Assembly (NCBI GenBank): GCA_023630215.1
Contig: JALPRQ010000002.1
Span: 248,001-312,000, forward strand
Length of the DNA: 64,000 bases
Source: Rhodobacteraceae bacterium NBU2976
Lineage (GTDB): Bacteria > Pseudomonadota > Alphaproteobacteria > Rhodobacterales > Rhodobacteraceae
Reading direction: 5' to 3'
Positions 1 through 8,139 of the stretch are shown here, piece after piece; position 1 is the stretch's first letter; the number at the start of each line of letters is the position of its first letter. The translations under genes and the position numbers were made by a program. Under the pieces are notes generated by a model that saw only the letters and a list, made by a program, of their open reading frames with translations, was not told where the DNA came from and ran no database searches.

Positions 1-756
1 CCCAGCGGACATCGCCACATTTGCGCCCGAGGCTTCGAACATCACGTCGAAGTAGCCCTTTCCGGCGGCGTAGGCAGAAAGTTCGTCGCTATTTGTTCCC
101 ACATTGATCGTGCGATCCGCACCCACGGCCCGCGCGTGGTCCAGCGCGTTCTCCGACAGGTCTGTCGCCACAATCTCCGCCGCGCCAGCACGGCGTGCCG
201 CCAATATCACCAGCAGGCCAATTGGCCCGCAGCCAGTCACCAGCACCCGTTTCCCCAGCATCTCACCCGCGCGGCGCACCGCGTGCAGGACAACCGACAG
301 GGGTTCAGCCATCGCGGCCTCCCCCGCCGACAGGCCGTTTGCGACAACACACTGTGCCGCATCTGCCACCAGCACCTCGCGAAACGCGCCTTGGATATGC
401 GGAAACGGCATGGCCGAACCATAGAACCGCATATTTTCGCAATGGTTTCGCAGCCCCTCGGCGCAATAGCGGCATTTGCCACAGGGGCGCGAGGGCGAGA
501 CGGCGACCAGATCACCGACCTTCACCCCCTCTACCCCCTCACCCATCATTTCGACATGGCCCGAGACCTCGTGCCCCAGCACCATCGGTTCGCGCAGTTT
601 CACCGCGCCAAACCCGCCGTGGTTATAGTAATGCAGGTCCGATCCGCAGATACCGCCTGCGGCCATCTTCACCCGCACTTCGCCGGGACCGGGGGCATCG
701 AACCCCCGTTCCTCGATCCGTAAATCCTTGGCACTGTGAATGACGACGGCTTTCAA
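1..756 (-). CDS. idnD: L-idonate 5-dehydrogenase, partial (3' end outside window)
   Basis: This is a zinc-dependent medium-chain alcohol dehydrogenase, expected to oxidise L-idonate to 5-ketogluconate in the cytosol. The first 252 codons are present and the C-terminus runs off the left edge. Visible are the catalytic zinc region (GICGSDLHYYNHGG, GHEVSG), the structural zinc motif with four cysteines (CGKCRYCAEGLRNHC) and the Rossmann motif VTGCGPIGLL. The start is TTG at 756, giving the family N-terminus (M)KAVVIHSAKDL. It overlaps the TGA of the upstream tautomerase-like gene (TTGA), which implies translational coupling. The divergent neighbour is a gluconate 5-dehydrogenase, so the pair fits the idonate/5-ketogluconate pathway. 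Substrate is inferred from similarity; another polyol or sugar acid is possible. Confidence 0.85.
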   Translation of the reverse strand, partial: MKAVVIHSAKDLRIEERGFDAPGPGEVRVKMAAGGICGSDLHYYNHGGFGAVKLREPMVLGHEVSGHVEMMGEGVEGVKVGDLVAVSPSRPCGKCRYCAEGLRNHCENMRFYGSAMPFPHIQGAFREVLVADAAQCVVANGLSAGEAAMAEPLSVVLHAVRRAGEMLGKRVLVTGCGPIGLLVILAARRAGAAEIVATDLSENALDHARAVGADRTINVGTNSDELSAYAAGKGYFDVMFEASGANVAMSAG

Positions 757-1130
757 GTGCGGACAACTTCATTTTCGGCAACGACCGCGCCGGATTTTGC
801 TTCGACATAGGTTATAAAAACATTGTCGCAGAGCGCGAAGGCCTCGCTGAGCGCATGAGAGGCCGCCAACAGCACCGCCTCGATTTCCGCCGCTGATTTC
901 CCTTCGAAACAGGTCAGACGTGCTATTGGAGGGTGGGTGTCCGCGGGTTGGGTATTGGCCGGGAGGTCCCCTTCGGCATAATGCCCCGGTTCCAACCACG
1001 TTACCGTTGCCCAGCAATGGCGCGGGTCGCAGCCGTAGGCCTTGGCAATGGCTAGGTTGATTTTCGACAACGCGGCAGGCACGTTGACAGGCGTTGTGGG
1101 CCGCAGCGCCGAGATTTCCAAGATTGGCAT
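753..1130 (-). CDS. Tautomerase-superfamily-like small protein
   Basis: A 125-residue cytosolic protein beginning MPILEISALRP. Pro2 directly after the initiator Met is the hallmark catalytic base of the tautomerase (4-oxalocrotonate tautomerase/MIF/CHMI) superfamily, and the length fits the MIF/CHMI branch. No exact family is recognised, so the substrate is unknown. Its TGA overlaps the TTG start of idnD, so the two are probably one transcript. A keto-enol tautomerisation of a keto-sugar acid would fit this context, but that is inference only. Confidence 0.6.
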   Translation of the reverse strand: MPILEISALRPTTPVNVPAALSKINLAIAKAYGCDPRHCWATVTWLEPGHYAEGDLPANTQPADTHPPIARLTCFEGKSAAEIEAVLLAASHALSEAFALCDNVFITYVEAKSGAVVAENEVVRT

Positions 1131-1199
1131 ATCACCCTCCCTTTCCTGCTGACATTACGTCCTCCGCCCCATAGAACAAGGGAGAATCGGAGGAACATC

Positions 1200-1961
1200 A
1201 TGGACACATTGAAACTTTTCGACCTTAGCGGCAAACGTGCGCTGATCACCGGGTCCAGCCGTGGCATCGGCTTTGCATTGGCCAAAGGGCTCGCTGGTGC
1301 AGGGGCCGAGGTTATCCTGAACGGTCGTAACGCCGACGCACTGGCCGAAGCCGCCAGCCAAATCGACGGCACTACGCACACGCTGGTCTTCGACGCGACC
1401 GATCTGCCCGCCATCCAAGCGGCCATCGACGCGTTCGAGGCAGACATCGGCCCCATCGACATCCTGATCAACAATGCCGGGATGCAGCATCGCGAGGCAT
1501 TAGAAGACTTCCCCGCCGACGCGTTCGATCGCCTGATGAAAACCAACGTCTATAGCCTGTTCAATGTCGGCCAGACCTGCGCGCGCCACATGATCAAACG
1601 CGGTTCGGGCAAGATCATCAATATCGGGTCAATCCAGACAGCGTTGGCGCGTCCGTCAATTGCGCCCTACACGGCCTCGAAAGGTGCGGTGGGAAACTTC
1701 ACCAAGGGCATGGCAACAGATTGGGGGCCGAAGGGATTGCAGGTGAACGCCATCGCGCCGGGTTATTTCAAGACGGAGTTGAACGAAGCCTTGGTCAACG
1801 ATCCCGAATTTTCGGCTTGGGTCGCCAAGCGCACACCGGCCGGGCGCTGGGGGAACGTGGACGAACTGATCGGCGCTGCCGTTTATCTGTCGTCAGACGC
1901 GAGCAGCTTTACCAACGGGATCACCTTGTTCGTAGATGGCGGGATGAGTGCCTGCGTCTAG
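1200..1961 (+). CDS. idnO: Gluconate 5-dehydrogenase (SDR family)
   Basis: A classical short-chain dehydrogenase of 253 residues, predicted to reduce 5-ketogluconate to gluconate with NAD(P)H. Visible are the TGSSRGIG cofactor loop near residue 18, NNAG near residue 91, the catalytic Ser region (IINIGSIQ) and the YTASK active-site motif near residue 160, followed by NAIAPGYFKTE. A ribosome site (cggagga) lies 5 bases before the ATG. It is divergent from the idnD pair, with a 69-bp shared promoter region. Its TAG stop shares a CTAG with the stop of the convergent amidohydrolase gene. Some SDRs of this type act on other keto-sugars. Confidence 0.8.
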   Translation: MDTLKLFDLSGKRALITGSSRGIGFALAKGLAGAGAEVILNGRNADALAEAASQIDGTTHTLVFDATDLPAIQAAIDAFEADIGPIDILINNAGMQHREALEDFPADAFDRLMKTNVYSLFNVGQTCARHMIKRGSGKIINIGSIQTALARPSIAPYTASKGAVGNFTKGMATDWGPKGLQVNAIAPGYFKTELNEALVNDPEFSAWVAKRTPAGRWGNVDELIGAAVYLSSDASSFTNGITLFVDGGMSACV

Positions 1962-2785
1962 CCGAGGTAGAACGCCGCCGCGTTGTCACCCATGATGGCG
2001 GCGCGGTCGTCGTCGGAATAGCCGTCCAGCCAGCCATCGACCAGTCGCACCCATTCGGGGTAATCGGATTGCAGCTCCAACACGGGCCAGTCGCTGCCAA
2101 ACATAACGCGTTTGGGGCCGAACACGTCCAGCACGTGATCGACATAGGGCGTGATATCCTCGACCACCCAGCCTGGGGCTGCCTCGGTCGTCAGGCCGGA
2201 CAGTTTGCAATAGACATCATGATCCGCCGCGATCCGCGCCATCTGGTCCGCCCATGGCTGCATGACCTGATCGGCGATCCGCGGCTTGGCGCAGTGATCA
2301 ATCACACAGCGCAGATCAGGGTAGCGGTCAAAGAAGGCCATCAGCGGGTCCAACAGCCACACGCGCCCCAACGCATCGAAAGTCAGGTCCAGCTCCATCA
2401 TCATTCGGAATACCGGATCATGCGCGGGGCGCAATATCCAGTTGTGATCATCAATATTTTCGATCAGGGGGCGAATGCCGACCAGTTTTGGATGTTCGGC
2501 AAGCCGTTCCAGATCGCCAATCGCCTTGGACGGGTTGTCGAAATCTACCCAGCCGACCACGCCCAGAACCCAGTCATGTTTTTCGGCAATCGACAGCATA
2601 AACTCGGTTTCGGCCACGCTTGATGCCGCCTGCACCAGAATTGTCCCATCAATCCCCGCCGCGTCCAGCTTGGGTTTCAGATCATCGGGACCAAAATCGC
2701 GGTAAATCTTCGCAAGCTCCGGCGTCAGCCATTCGTAATCACCGCGTGCGAGCGTCCAGAAATGCTGATGCGCGTCGATCCTCAT
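1958..2785 (-). CDS. Amidohydrolase-family lactonase (L-fuconolactonase-like)
   Basis: A 275-residue member of the amidohydrolase_2 group. Visible are the N-terminal metal motif DAHQHFW (residues 4-10), a mid-chain VIDHCAKP and the C-terminal FGSDWPV aspartate motif. Relatives open sugar lactones (L-fucono-1,5-lactone, L-rhamnono-lactone) or 2-pyrone-4,6-dicarboxylate. Its start overlaps the stop of the upstream aldo/keto reductase by 4 bases. That enzyme would make the lactone this one would hydrolyse, so a sugar dehydrogenase/lactonase pair is inferred. The 3' end overlaps idnO convergently. Confidence 0.75.
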   Translation of the reverse strand: MRIDAHQHFWTLARGDYEWLTPELAKIYRDFGPDDLKPKLDAAGIDGTILVQAASSVAETEFMLSIAEKHDWVLGVVGWVDFDNPSKAIGDLERLAEHPKLVGIRPLIENIDDHNWILRPAHDPVFRMMMELDLTFDALGRVWLLDPLMAFFDRYPDLRCVIDHCAKPRIADQVMQPWADQMARIAADHDVYCKLSGLTTEAAPGWVVEDITPYVDHVLDVFGPKRVMFGSDWPVLELQSDYPEWVRLVDGWLDGYSDDDRAAIMGDNAAAFYLG

Positions 2786-3795
2786 GCGGCACCTGTGAAC
2801 GGATTGCCAGTTGGCAACGGCGCGTCGGTGGCGATCAGACCCGCGCTAACCATGTCGGACCACAACGCGGAGGGAATATCCGTTCGCGCCCATTCCAGAA
2901 TCTCACGATACTCATCCGTCGAGCGAGAACCGGGAATGACCGAACACACAACCGGATGGGCCAGCGGAAATTGCAGCGCGGCGGCGGGCAGCGGAACATT
3001 GTGATCCGCGCAGATGTCGCCCAACGCCTTCGCCTTGGCCTTCACATCATCGGGCGCGGCGGAGTAATTCCACATATCTCGGCCCACCAGAATCCCTGAA
3101 TTAAACGGTCCCCCGCAGATGATAGACGTCCCCGCTGCCGCGCATTCGGGCAGCAGGTCCGCCAACGGGTTCTGCTCCAGCAGCGTATAGCGGCCCGCCA
3201 GCAGGAAGACGTCCCAATCGCCGATTGTCAGCGCATCGCGACAGGCTTTCACCTCGTTCACGCCAAAGCCGATGGCGCTGACCTTGCCTGCCGCGCGAAG
3301 CTCGTCCAGCGCGCGATAACCGCCCTGTTCCAGATCCGACCAGTGACGTGCATTTTCTTCGCCATGCGTCATCTCGCCAATGTCATGGACCAGAAGGATG
3401 TCGATCCGATCTAAGCCCAGCCGTTGCAAACTGTCCTCGAACGAACGCATCACAGCGTCGTACGAATAATCATAGACCGGATGGAAGGGCAGCGGGTCAT
3501 ACATACCCGTTTCGTCCGGCGTCCCCTTTGCCCCCGGCACCAGCAACCGCCCGACCTTGGTCGAAAGCGTGTAATCCGTGCCGCGCAGCCCGTCACCAAC
3601 GACACGTTCGGACCGGCCAAACCCGTAAAACGGTGCCGTATCAGCAAACGAAACACCCCCCGCCTGCGCCGTTGCGATGATCGCGCGGCCATCCTCGTAA
3701 CTTAGCTCGGCAAAATTTCCGCCCAGCGGCGCTGTCCCGATTCCCAGCACATCAACATGAAGGGTGGTCTTTCCCACCTGACGCTTCTGAAACAT
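2782..3795 (-). CDS. Aldo/keto reductase, L-fucose/D-threo-aldose dehydrogenase-like
   Basis: About 337 residues with an AKR fold. Visible are FADTAPFYGFGRSE (catalytic Asp and Tyr), LSTKVGR (Lys), DILLVHD (His) and a C-terminal VIPGSRSTDEY cofactor loop. It resembles L-fucose (D-threo-aldose) 1-dehydrogenases, which oxidise aldoses to lactones with NAD(P)+. An ATG at 3807 is in frame, but 3795 is chosen because the gggggagaa ribosome site lies just before it. It is followed with a 4-base overlap by the lactonase-like gene. A TAACGATA octamer occurs 16 bases upstream of the start, as it does near two other genes here. Confidence 0.75.
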   Translation of the reverse strand: MFQKRQVGKTTLHVDVLGIGTAPLGGNFAELSYEDGRAIIATAQAGGVSFADTAPFYGFGRSERVVGDGLRGTDYTLSTKVGRLLVPGAKGTPDETGMYDPLPFHPVYDYSYDAVMRSFEDSLQRLGLDRIDILLVHDIGEMTHGEENARHWSDLEQGGYRALDELRAAGKVSAIGFGVNEVKACRDALTIGDWDVFLLAGRYTLLEQNPLADLLPECAAAGTSIICGGPFNSGILVGRDMWNYSAAPDDVKAKAKALGDICADHNVPLPAAALQFPLAHPVVCSVIPGSRSTDEYREILEWARTDIPSALWSDMVSAGLIATDAPLPTGNPFTGAA

Positions 3796-3860
3796 ATTCT
3801 CCCCCAAAAATATCGTTAGGCTAGCACGGCTGCCAAATTACGGGTTAAACTATCAGCGCC

Positions 3861-5135
3861 ATGAACCATTTTCCACCTGATTTCCCAAACGGTTTCTGCG
3901 TTTTGCCGTTTATGGGTCTATATATTGCAACCACTGGTGCCGTTGCCCCCTGTTGCGAATATGATGGCGAAATCGGCCATTTGCCGGGCGACGACTTGGC
4001 AGCGCTATGGACCTCGGATCGCTGGGAGTCACTTCGGGCCGACTTTCGCAATGCCCGCAAGCACCCAGCCTGCTGGAAATGCTTTGAACGAGAGGATCAC
4101 ACGCGCGAAAGCATTCGCACCCAATTGAACCGTGCGATTACCGGCAACGATCCATCGGTGATGGCGGCGCTGATAACCAAAACACCGGAACAGCCAACGT
4201 ACCTTGACCTTCGCCCTTCGAACATCTGCAATCTGGCCTGCCGTTCGTGCGGTCATGCCTATAGCTCGCGCTGGTACAAGGACGCCAAAGCGATGGGTGC
4301 GACCACGGCACCAAGGGCAGAAATTCGCAGCTTCCCCACGCCCGAGGATGCGCTGACTCAGACTGGTCCCCTGGTGGATAAGGCCACGCATCTCTATTTT
4401 GCAGGTGGGGAACCTCTGTTGATGCCCGAACATCGGCACTTGTTGAAACGATTGATCGCAGCGGGTCGCACGGATGTGGCCATGTCGTACAACACCAACC
4501 TGACGTCCCTGTCATTGGCAGGTGAATCTATCGTCGAGCTTTGGAAAAACTTCACCAACCTGTCGATCGAAATCAGCATCGACGCGGTCGGAGATCGTGG
4601 CGCCCTTGTTCGACATGGCTTTGATTGGGAACAGTTTCAGGCAAATCTGCGCACATTGGTCTCGGCCTGCCCACAGGCGCGGATTCGGTTTGGAGTCACC
4701 GTCTCGGTCATGAATATCCTGGTGCTTCCCACCCTGATCGAAACCTTGGTCGAACGCGGATTTGCTGGGCCCCATTCGTTCCATCTTCATCCATTGCAAC
4801 AACCGGACCATTATCGCTGCCAGATCTTGCCAAAAGCGTTGAAGGTCAAAGCGGAGCGCGACCTGCGCGCCTGTGTGACGCGACTGTCGAAAGATCGTGG
4901 CGAGCCTTATGATGATCTGACAAGTATGTGCGAAGCGGTGATCGAATTCATGTGGGCCGCTGACCAGACACATCTGCTCAGACGGTTTCGGCGACGGATG
5001 GCCGCGCTTGATCAACTTCGTCGGGAAAATAGCCTTGAAACGCTGCCGGAACTCGCATCGATATTGCGTCCGGGCCTGATTGATCGTTATCAAATATGGC
5101 GACAGAAAATGCGTACAAATTCGCTGGGGCAATAG
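3861..5135 (+). CDS. Twitch-domain radical SAM protein
   Basis: A 424-residue radical SAM enzyme. The SAM-binding cluster motif is C123-x3-C127-x2-C130 (CNLACRSC), followed by FAGGEPLLM, the usual GGE motif. The N-terminus carries a cysteine-rich twitch/SPASM-like segment (C13, C31, C32, C71, C74) that probably binds an auxiliary iron-sulfur cluster. Family members modify peptides or other substrates, but no precursor peptide or partner lies next to it: upstream is a divergent aldose dehydrogenase and downstream is xylB behind its own promoter. Substrate and product are therefore unknown. Confidence 0.8.
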   Translation: MNHFPPDFPNGFCVLPFMGLYIATTGAVAPCCEYDGEIGHLPGDDLAALWTSDRWESLRADFRNARKHPACWKCFEREDHTRESIRTQLNRAITGNDPSVMAALITKTPEQPTYLDLRPSNICNLACRSCGHAYSSRWYKDAKAMGATTAPRAEIRSFPTPEDALTQTGPLVDKATHLYFAGGEPLLMPEHRHLLKRLIAAGRTDVAMSYNTNLTSLSLAGESIVELWKNFTNLSIEISIDAVGDRGALVRHGFDWEQFQANLRTLVSACPQARIRFGVTVSVMNILVLPTLIETLVERGFAGPHSFHLHPLQQPDHYRCQILPKALKVKAERDLRACVTRLSKDRGEPYDDLTSMCEAVIEFMWAADQTHLLRRFRRRMAALDQLRRENSLETLPELASILRPGLIDRYQIWRQKMRTNSLGQ

Positions 5136-5144
5136 CGGAAATTC

Positions 5145-5173
5145 TTGTATTATTTTAGAAACTGAAATAATGA
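5145..5173 (+). promoter_or_regulatory. xylBA promoter with overlapping operator-like palindrome
   Basis: A -35-like TTGTAT (5145-5150) and a -10-like TAATGA (5168-5173) are separated by 17 bases. The inverted repeat ATTATTTTAG-AAA-CTGAAATAAT (5149-5171, 9 of 10 arm positions matching) fills the spacer and enters the -10. That is typical of a repressor operator. The likely ligand would be a xylose-pathway repressor, which is not encoded in this window. Confidence 0.6.
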
Positions 5174-5215
5174 GAATCCCAAGGTGCCCCAGCACCACAC
5201 CACAAGGGGGGAGAT

Positions 5216-6667
5216 ATGTATCTTGGTTTAGACCTCGGCACGTCCGGGTTAAAAGGCATGTTGATTGACGACGCACAAAACGTTGTCGCATCCAAAAACG
5301 CCTCAATCGAGGGGTCACGTCCGCATTCTGGCTGGTCCGAACAAAACCCTGCCGACTGGATTTCCGCCTGTGAATCCGTGATGGACGCGCTGTCCGCAGA
5401 TCACCCGTCCGAAATGGCGGCGTTGAAAGGCATCGGTCTGTCCGGTCACATGCATGGCGCGACGATCCTTGGCGCGGACGACAAACCGCTGCGCCCCTGC
5501 ATCATGTGGAACGACACGCGCAGCCATGCCGAAGCGGCAGAACTGGACGCCAACCCGATCTTCCGCGAATTGTCCGGCAATATTGTGTTCCCCGGCTTCA
5601 CCGCGCCCAAACTGGTTTGGGTAAAGAACAACGAGCCCGAGATTTTCGCCAAGGTCGCCAAGGTTCTGTTGCCCAAGGATTACCTGCGCCTGTGGCTTTC
5701 AGGTGAGCATATTTCCGAGATGTCTGACTCTGCTGGAACATCATGGCTCGATGTCGCCAAACGTGATTGGTCGGACGATTTGCTGGCCGCCACCGGCCTG
5801 ACCCGCGACCACATGCCCTCGCTCGTCGAGGGTTCCGAGGTGGGTGGGACGCTGCGCGACGAGCTCGCCACCCGCTGGAACCTGCCCAAAGGCATCGTGA
5901 TTGCTGGCGGTGCTGGCGACAACGCGGCATCGGCCATTGGAATGGGCACGGTCAAGGCCGGACAGGCCTTTGTGTCGCTTGGCACATCGGGTGTCGTATT
6001 CGCCGCCAACGACAGCTATCTGCCGAAACCGGAATCCGCCGTCCATGCCTTTTGCCACGCTTTGCCCAACAAATGGCACCAGATGGGGGTCATTCTAGCA
6101 GCGACGGACGGCCTCAATTGGTACTCGCGCATTACCGGTGTGAAACCCGCTGACCTGACCGCTGAACTCGGCGACCTGCAAGCCCCCGGCGCGACCCTGT
6201 TCCTGCCCTATCTGGGCGGCGAACGCACGCCCCACAATGATGCCGCCATTCGAGGCGCGTTCCTGAACCTCAGCCACACCGATGATCGCGCCGCGCTGAC
6301 CCGCGCCGTATTGGAAGGCGTCGCCTTCGCGCTGGTCGACAACCTCAACGCGCTGAAATCCGCGGGCACCAGCATCGACCGGATGTTGGCCGTCGGCGGC
6401 GGGTCCATGTCGACCTATTGGCTGCAAGTTATTGCGACTGCCATGAACTTACCGATCGACGTTCCCAAGGACGGTGACTTCGGTGCCGCGTTCGGCGCGG
6501 CCCGCCTTGGCCTTCTCGCGGCGACGGGACAGGATCCCGAATCCGTCTGCACCGGTCCCGAGATCGACCAAACAATCGAACCCAACGCCGCATTGGTTCC
6601 CGCCTTTGCGGACGCCTATCAACGTTTTAAAGCCGCTTATCCGGCACTCAAGGGAGCAACCTCATGA
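5216..6667 (+). CDS. xylB: Xylulokinase
   Basis: A FGGY-family sugar kinase of 483 residues, which phosphorylates D-xylulose to xylulose 5-phosphate. Visible are the N-terminal phosphate loop [12 protein letters not shown], the xylulokinase motif GHMHGATIL near residue 80, IMWNDTRS, the [11 protein letters not shown] segment and the C-terminal LAVGGGS nucleotide motif. Length matches the family. A gggggag ribosome site precedes the ATG. Its TGA overlaps the ATG of xylA (ATGA), so the two form one operon under the palindrome-containing promoter. Confidence 0.95.
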   Translation: MYLGLDLGTSGLKGMLIDDAQNVVASKNASIEGSRPHSGWSEQNPADWISACESVMDALSADHPSEMAALKGIGLSGHMHGATILGADDKPLRPCIMWNDTRSHAEAAELDANPIFRELSGNIVFPGFTAPKLVWVKNNEPEIFAKVAKVLLPKDYLRLWLSGEHISEMSDSAGTSWLDVAKRDWSDDLLAATGLTRDHMPSLVEGSEVGGTLRDELATRWNLPKGIVIAGGAGDNAASAIGMGTVKAGQAFVSLGTSGVVFAANDSYLPKPESAVHAFCHALPNKWHQMGVILAATDGLNWYSRITGVKPADLTAELGDLQAPGATLFLPYLGGERTPHNDAAIRGAFLNLSHTDDRAALTRAVLEGVAFALVDNLNALKSAGTSIDRMLAVGGGSMSTYWLQVIATAMNLPIDVPKDGDFGAAFGAARLGLLAATGQDPESVCTGPEIDQTIEPNAALVPAFADAYQRFKAAYPALKGATS

Positions 6668-7971
6668 CCGACTTCTTCAACGGTATCAACAAAGTCAAAT
6701 ACGAAGGGCCGGACAGCACAAATCCGCTGGCCTTCCACCATTATAACCCCGACGAAGTCGTCATGGGCAAACGGATGGAGGATCACCTGCGTTTCGCCGT
6801 CGCCTATTGGCACAGTTACGCATGGGAGGGTGGCGATCCGTTCGGCGGACGTACCTTTGATCGCCCGTGGTATCCCCAAGACAACATGGCCAATGCTAAG
6901 CTGAAAGCCGATATCGCGTTTGAAATGTTCGACATCCTCGATGCGCCGTTCTTCTGCTTCCACGATTACGACGTTCGCCCCGAAGGCGCGACCTTTGCAG
7001 AAAGCACAAAGAACCTCGAAGAAATCGTCGATTACTTCGCGGGCAAAATGGAAAGCGCCAAGGTCAAGCTGTTGTGGGGCACTGCCAACATGTTCTCGGA
7101 ACGCCGCTGGATGTCCGGCGCGTCGACCAACCCAGACCCGGACGTGTTCGCCTATGCCGCCGCGACGGTCAAAACCTGCATGGACGCGACCCACAAGCTG
7201 GGCGGTCAGAACTACGTCCTCTGGGGCGGTCGCGAGGGGTACGAGACCCTGCTGAATACCGACATGAAACAGGAACTGGACCATATGGGCCGCTTCCTGA
7301 ACATGGTTGTCGAATACAAGCACAAAATCGGGTTCAAGGGCACCATTCTGGTCGAACCGAAACCGCAAGAACCCTCTAAGCATCAGTATGATTATGACGC
7401 GGCGACCTGCTATGGTTTCCTCAAGAAATACGGGCTGGAAAACGAGGTGAAGCTGAACCTGGAACAGGGTCATGCGATCCTTGCCGGACATTCGTTTGAA
7501 CATGAAATCGCCACCGCCGTGGCGCTGGGTGTTCTGGGCTCTATCGACATGAACCGCAACGACTACCAGTCGGGTTGGGACACGGACCAGTTCCCGAACA
7601 ACGTGCCGGAAGTGGCGCTCGCCTATTACCACATCCTGCAGGATGGCGGGTTCACCACCGGCGGCACCAACTTTGACGCCAAAATCCGCCGCCAGTCGCT
7701 GGATGCCGAGGATCTGATCGCCAGCCATATCGGCGGCATGGACGTCTGCGCCCGCGCCCTGAAAGCCGCCGCCGCGATGATCGAAGATGGCGGTCTGTCG
7801 GACGCGCTCAGCAACCGTTACGCCGGCTGGGAAACCCCAGCAGCGAAGGAAATGTTGGCGAACGGCACACTCGACAGCATCTTTGACCGCGTGATGTCCG
7901 AAGGGATCAACCCGCAGCCAAAATCCGGACGTCAGGAGATACTGGAGAATTATGTGAACCGGTTCGTCTAA
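6664..7971 (+). CDS. xylA: Xylose isomerase
   Basis: A 435-residue TIM-barrel metalloenzyme converting D-xylose to D-xylulose. The catalytic pair H100/D103 is visible in [12 protein letters not shown], with WGGREGYE and metal-ligand region [18 protein letters not shown] near residue 230 and LNLEQGHA further on. Length is normal for class II xylose isomerases. It is translationally coupled to xylB and followed by a strong terminator, so the operon is just xylBA. No xylose ABC transporter is adjacent, so uptake must be encoded elsewhere. Confidence 0.97.
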   Translation: MTDFFNGINKVKYEGPDSTNPLAFHHYNPDEVVMGKRMEDHLRFAVAYWHSYAWEGGDPFGGRTFDRPWYPQDNMANAKLKADIAFEMFDILDAPFFCFHDYDVRPEGATFAESTKNLEEIVDYFAGKMESAKVKLLWGTANMFSERRWMSGASTNPDPDVFAYAAATVKTCMDATHKLGGQNYVLWGGREGYETLLNTDMKQELDHMGRFLNMVVEYKHKIGFKGTILVEPKPQEPSKHQYDYDAATCYGFLKKYGLENEVKLNLEQGHAILAGHSFEHEIATAVALGVLGSIDMNRNDYQSGWDTDQFPNNVPEVALAYYHILQDGGFTTGGTNFDAKIRRQSLDAEDLIASHIGGMDVCARALKAAAAMIEDGGLSDALSNRYAGWETPAAKEMLANGTLDSIFDRVMSEGINPQPKSGRQEILENYVNRFV

Positions 7972-7993
7972 GCGAAACCGTTAGGACTGATGG

Positions 7994-8027
7994 AAACACC
8001 CCGTCTGCAAAGCCGGGGTGTTTTTTT
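7994..8027 (+). terminator. Rho-independent terminator of xylBA
   Basis: A stem of ACACCCCG with CGGGGTGT, extended by A-T pairs, around a 10-base loop and followed by a run of T. It lies 23 bases after the xylA stop. The following 110 bases, up to the convergent oxidoreductase stop at 8140, are GC-rich and show no gene. Confidence 0.92.
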
Positions 8028-8139
8028 ATCCGAAACCAAGGGGGCTGCACGCGCGTCCGGAGTCGAGGCGAGGCCGCAGGGCCAGCGCCTGTCCAAAGCG
8101 GATAGTGCAAATCAGCTACTTGCCGGGCTGGCGCGCGTC

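Noticed and set aside
1721-2623. 300-codon open frame on the plus strand
   Set aside because: It is the antisense shadow of the amidohydrolase gene plus the end of idnO; its translation has no domain and is full of His, Gln and Arg.
6637-7728. 363-codon minus-strand frame opposite xylA
   Set aside because: It lies entirely within xylA and ends of xylB, which are certain genes; the product has no recognisable family and is a high-GC antisense shadow.
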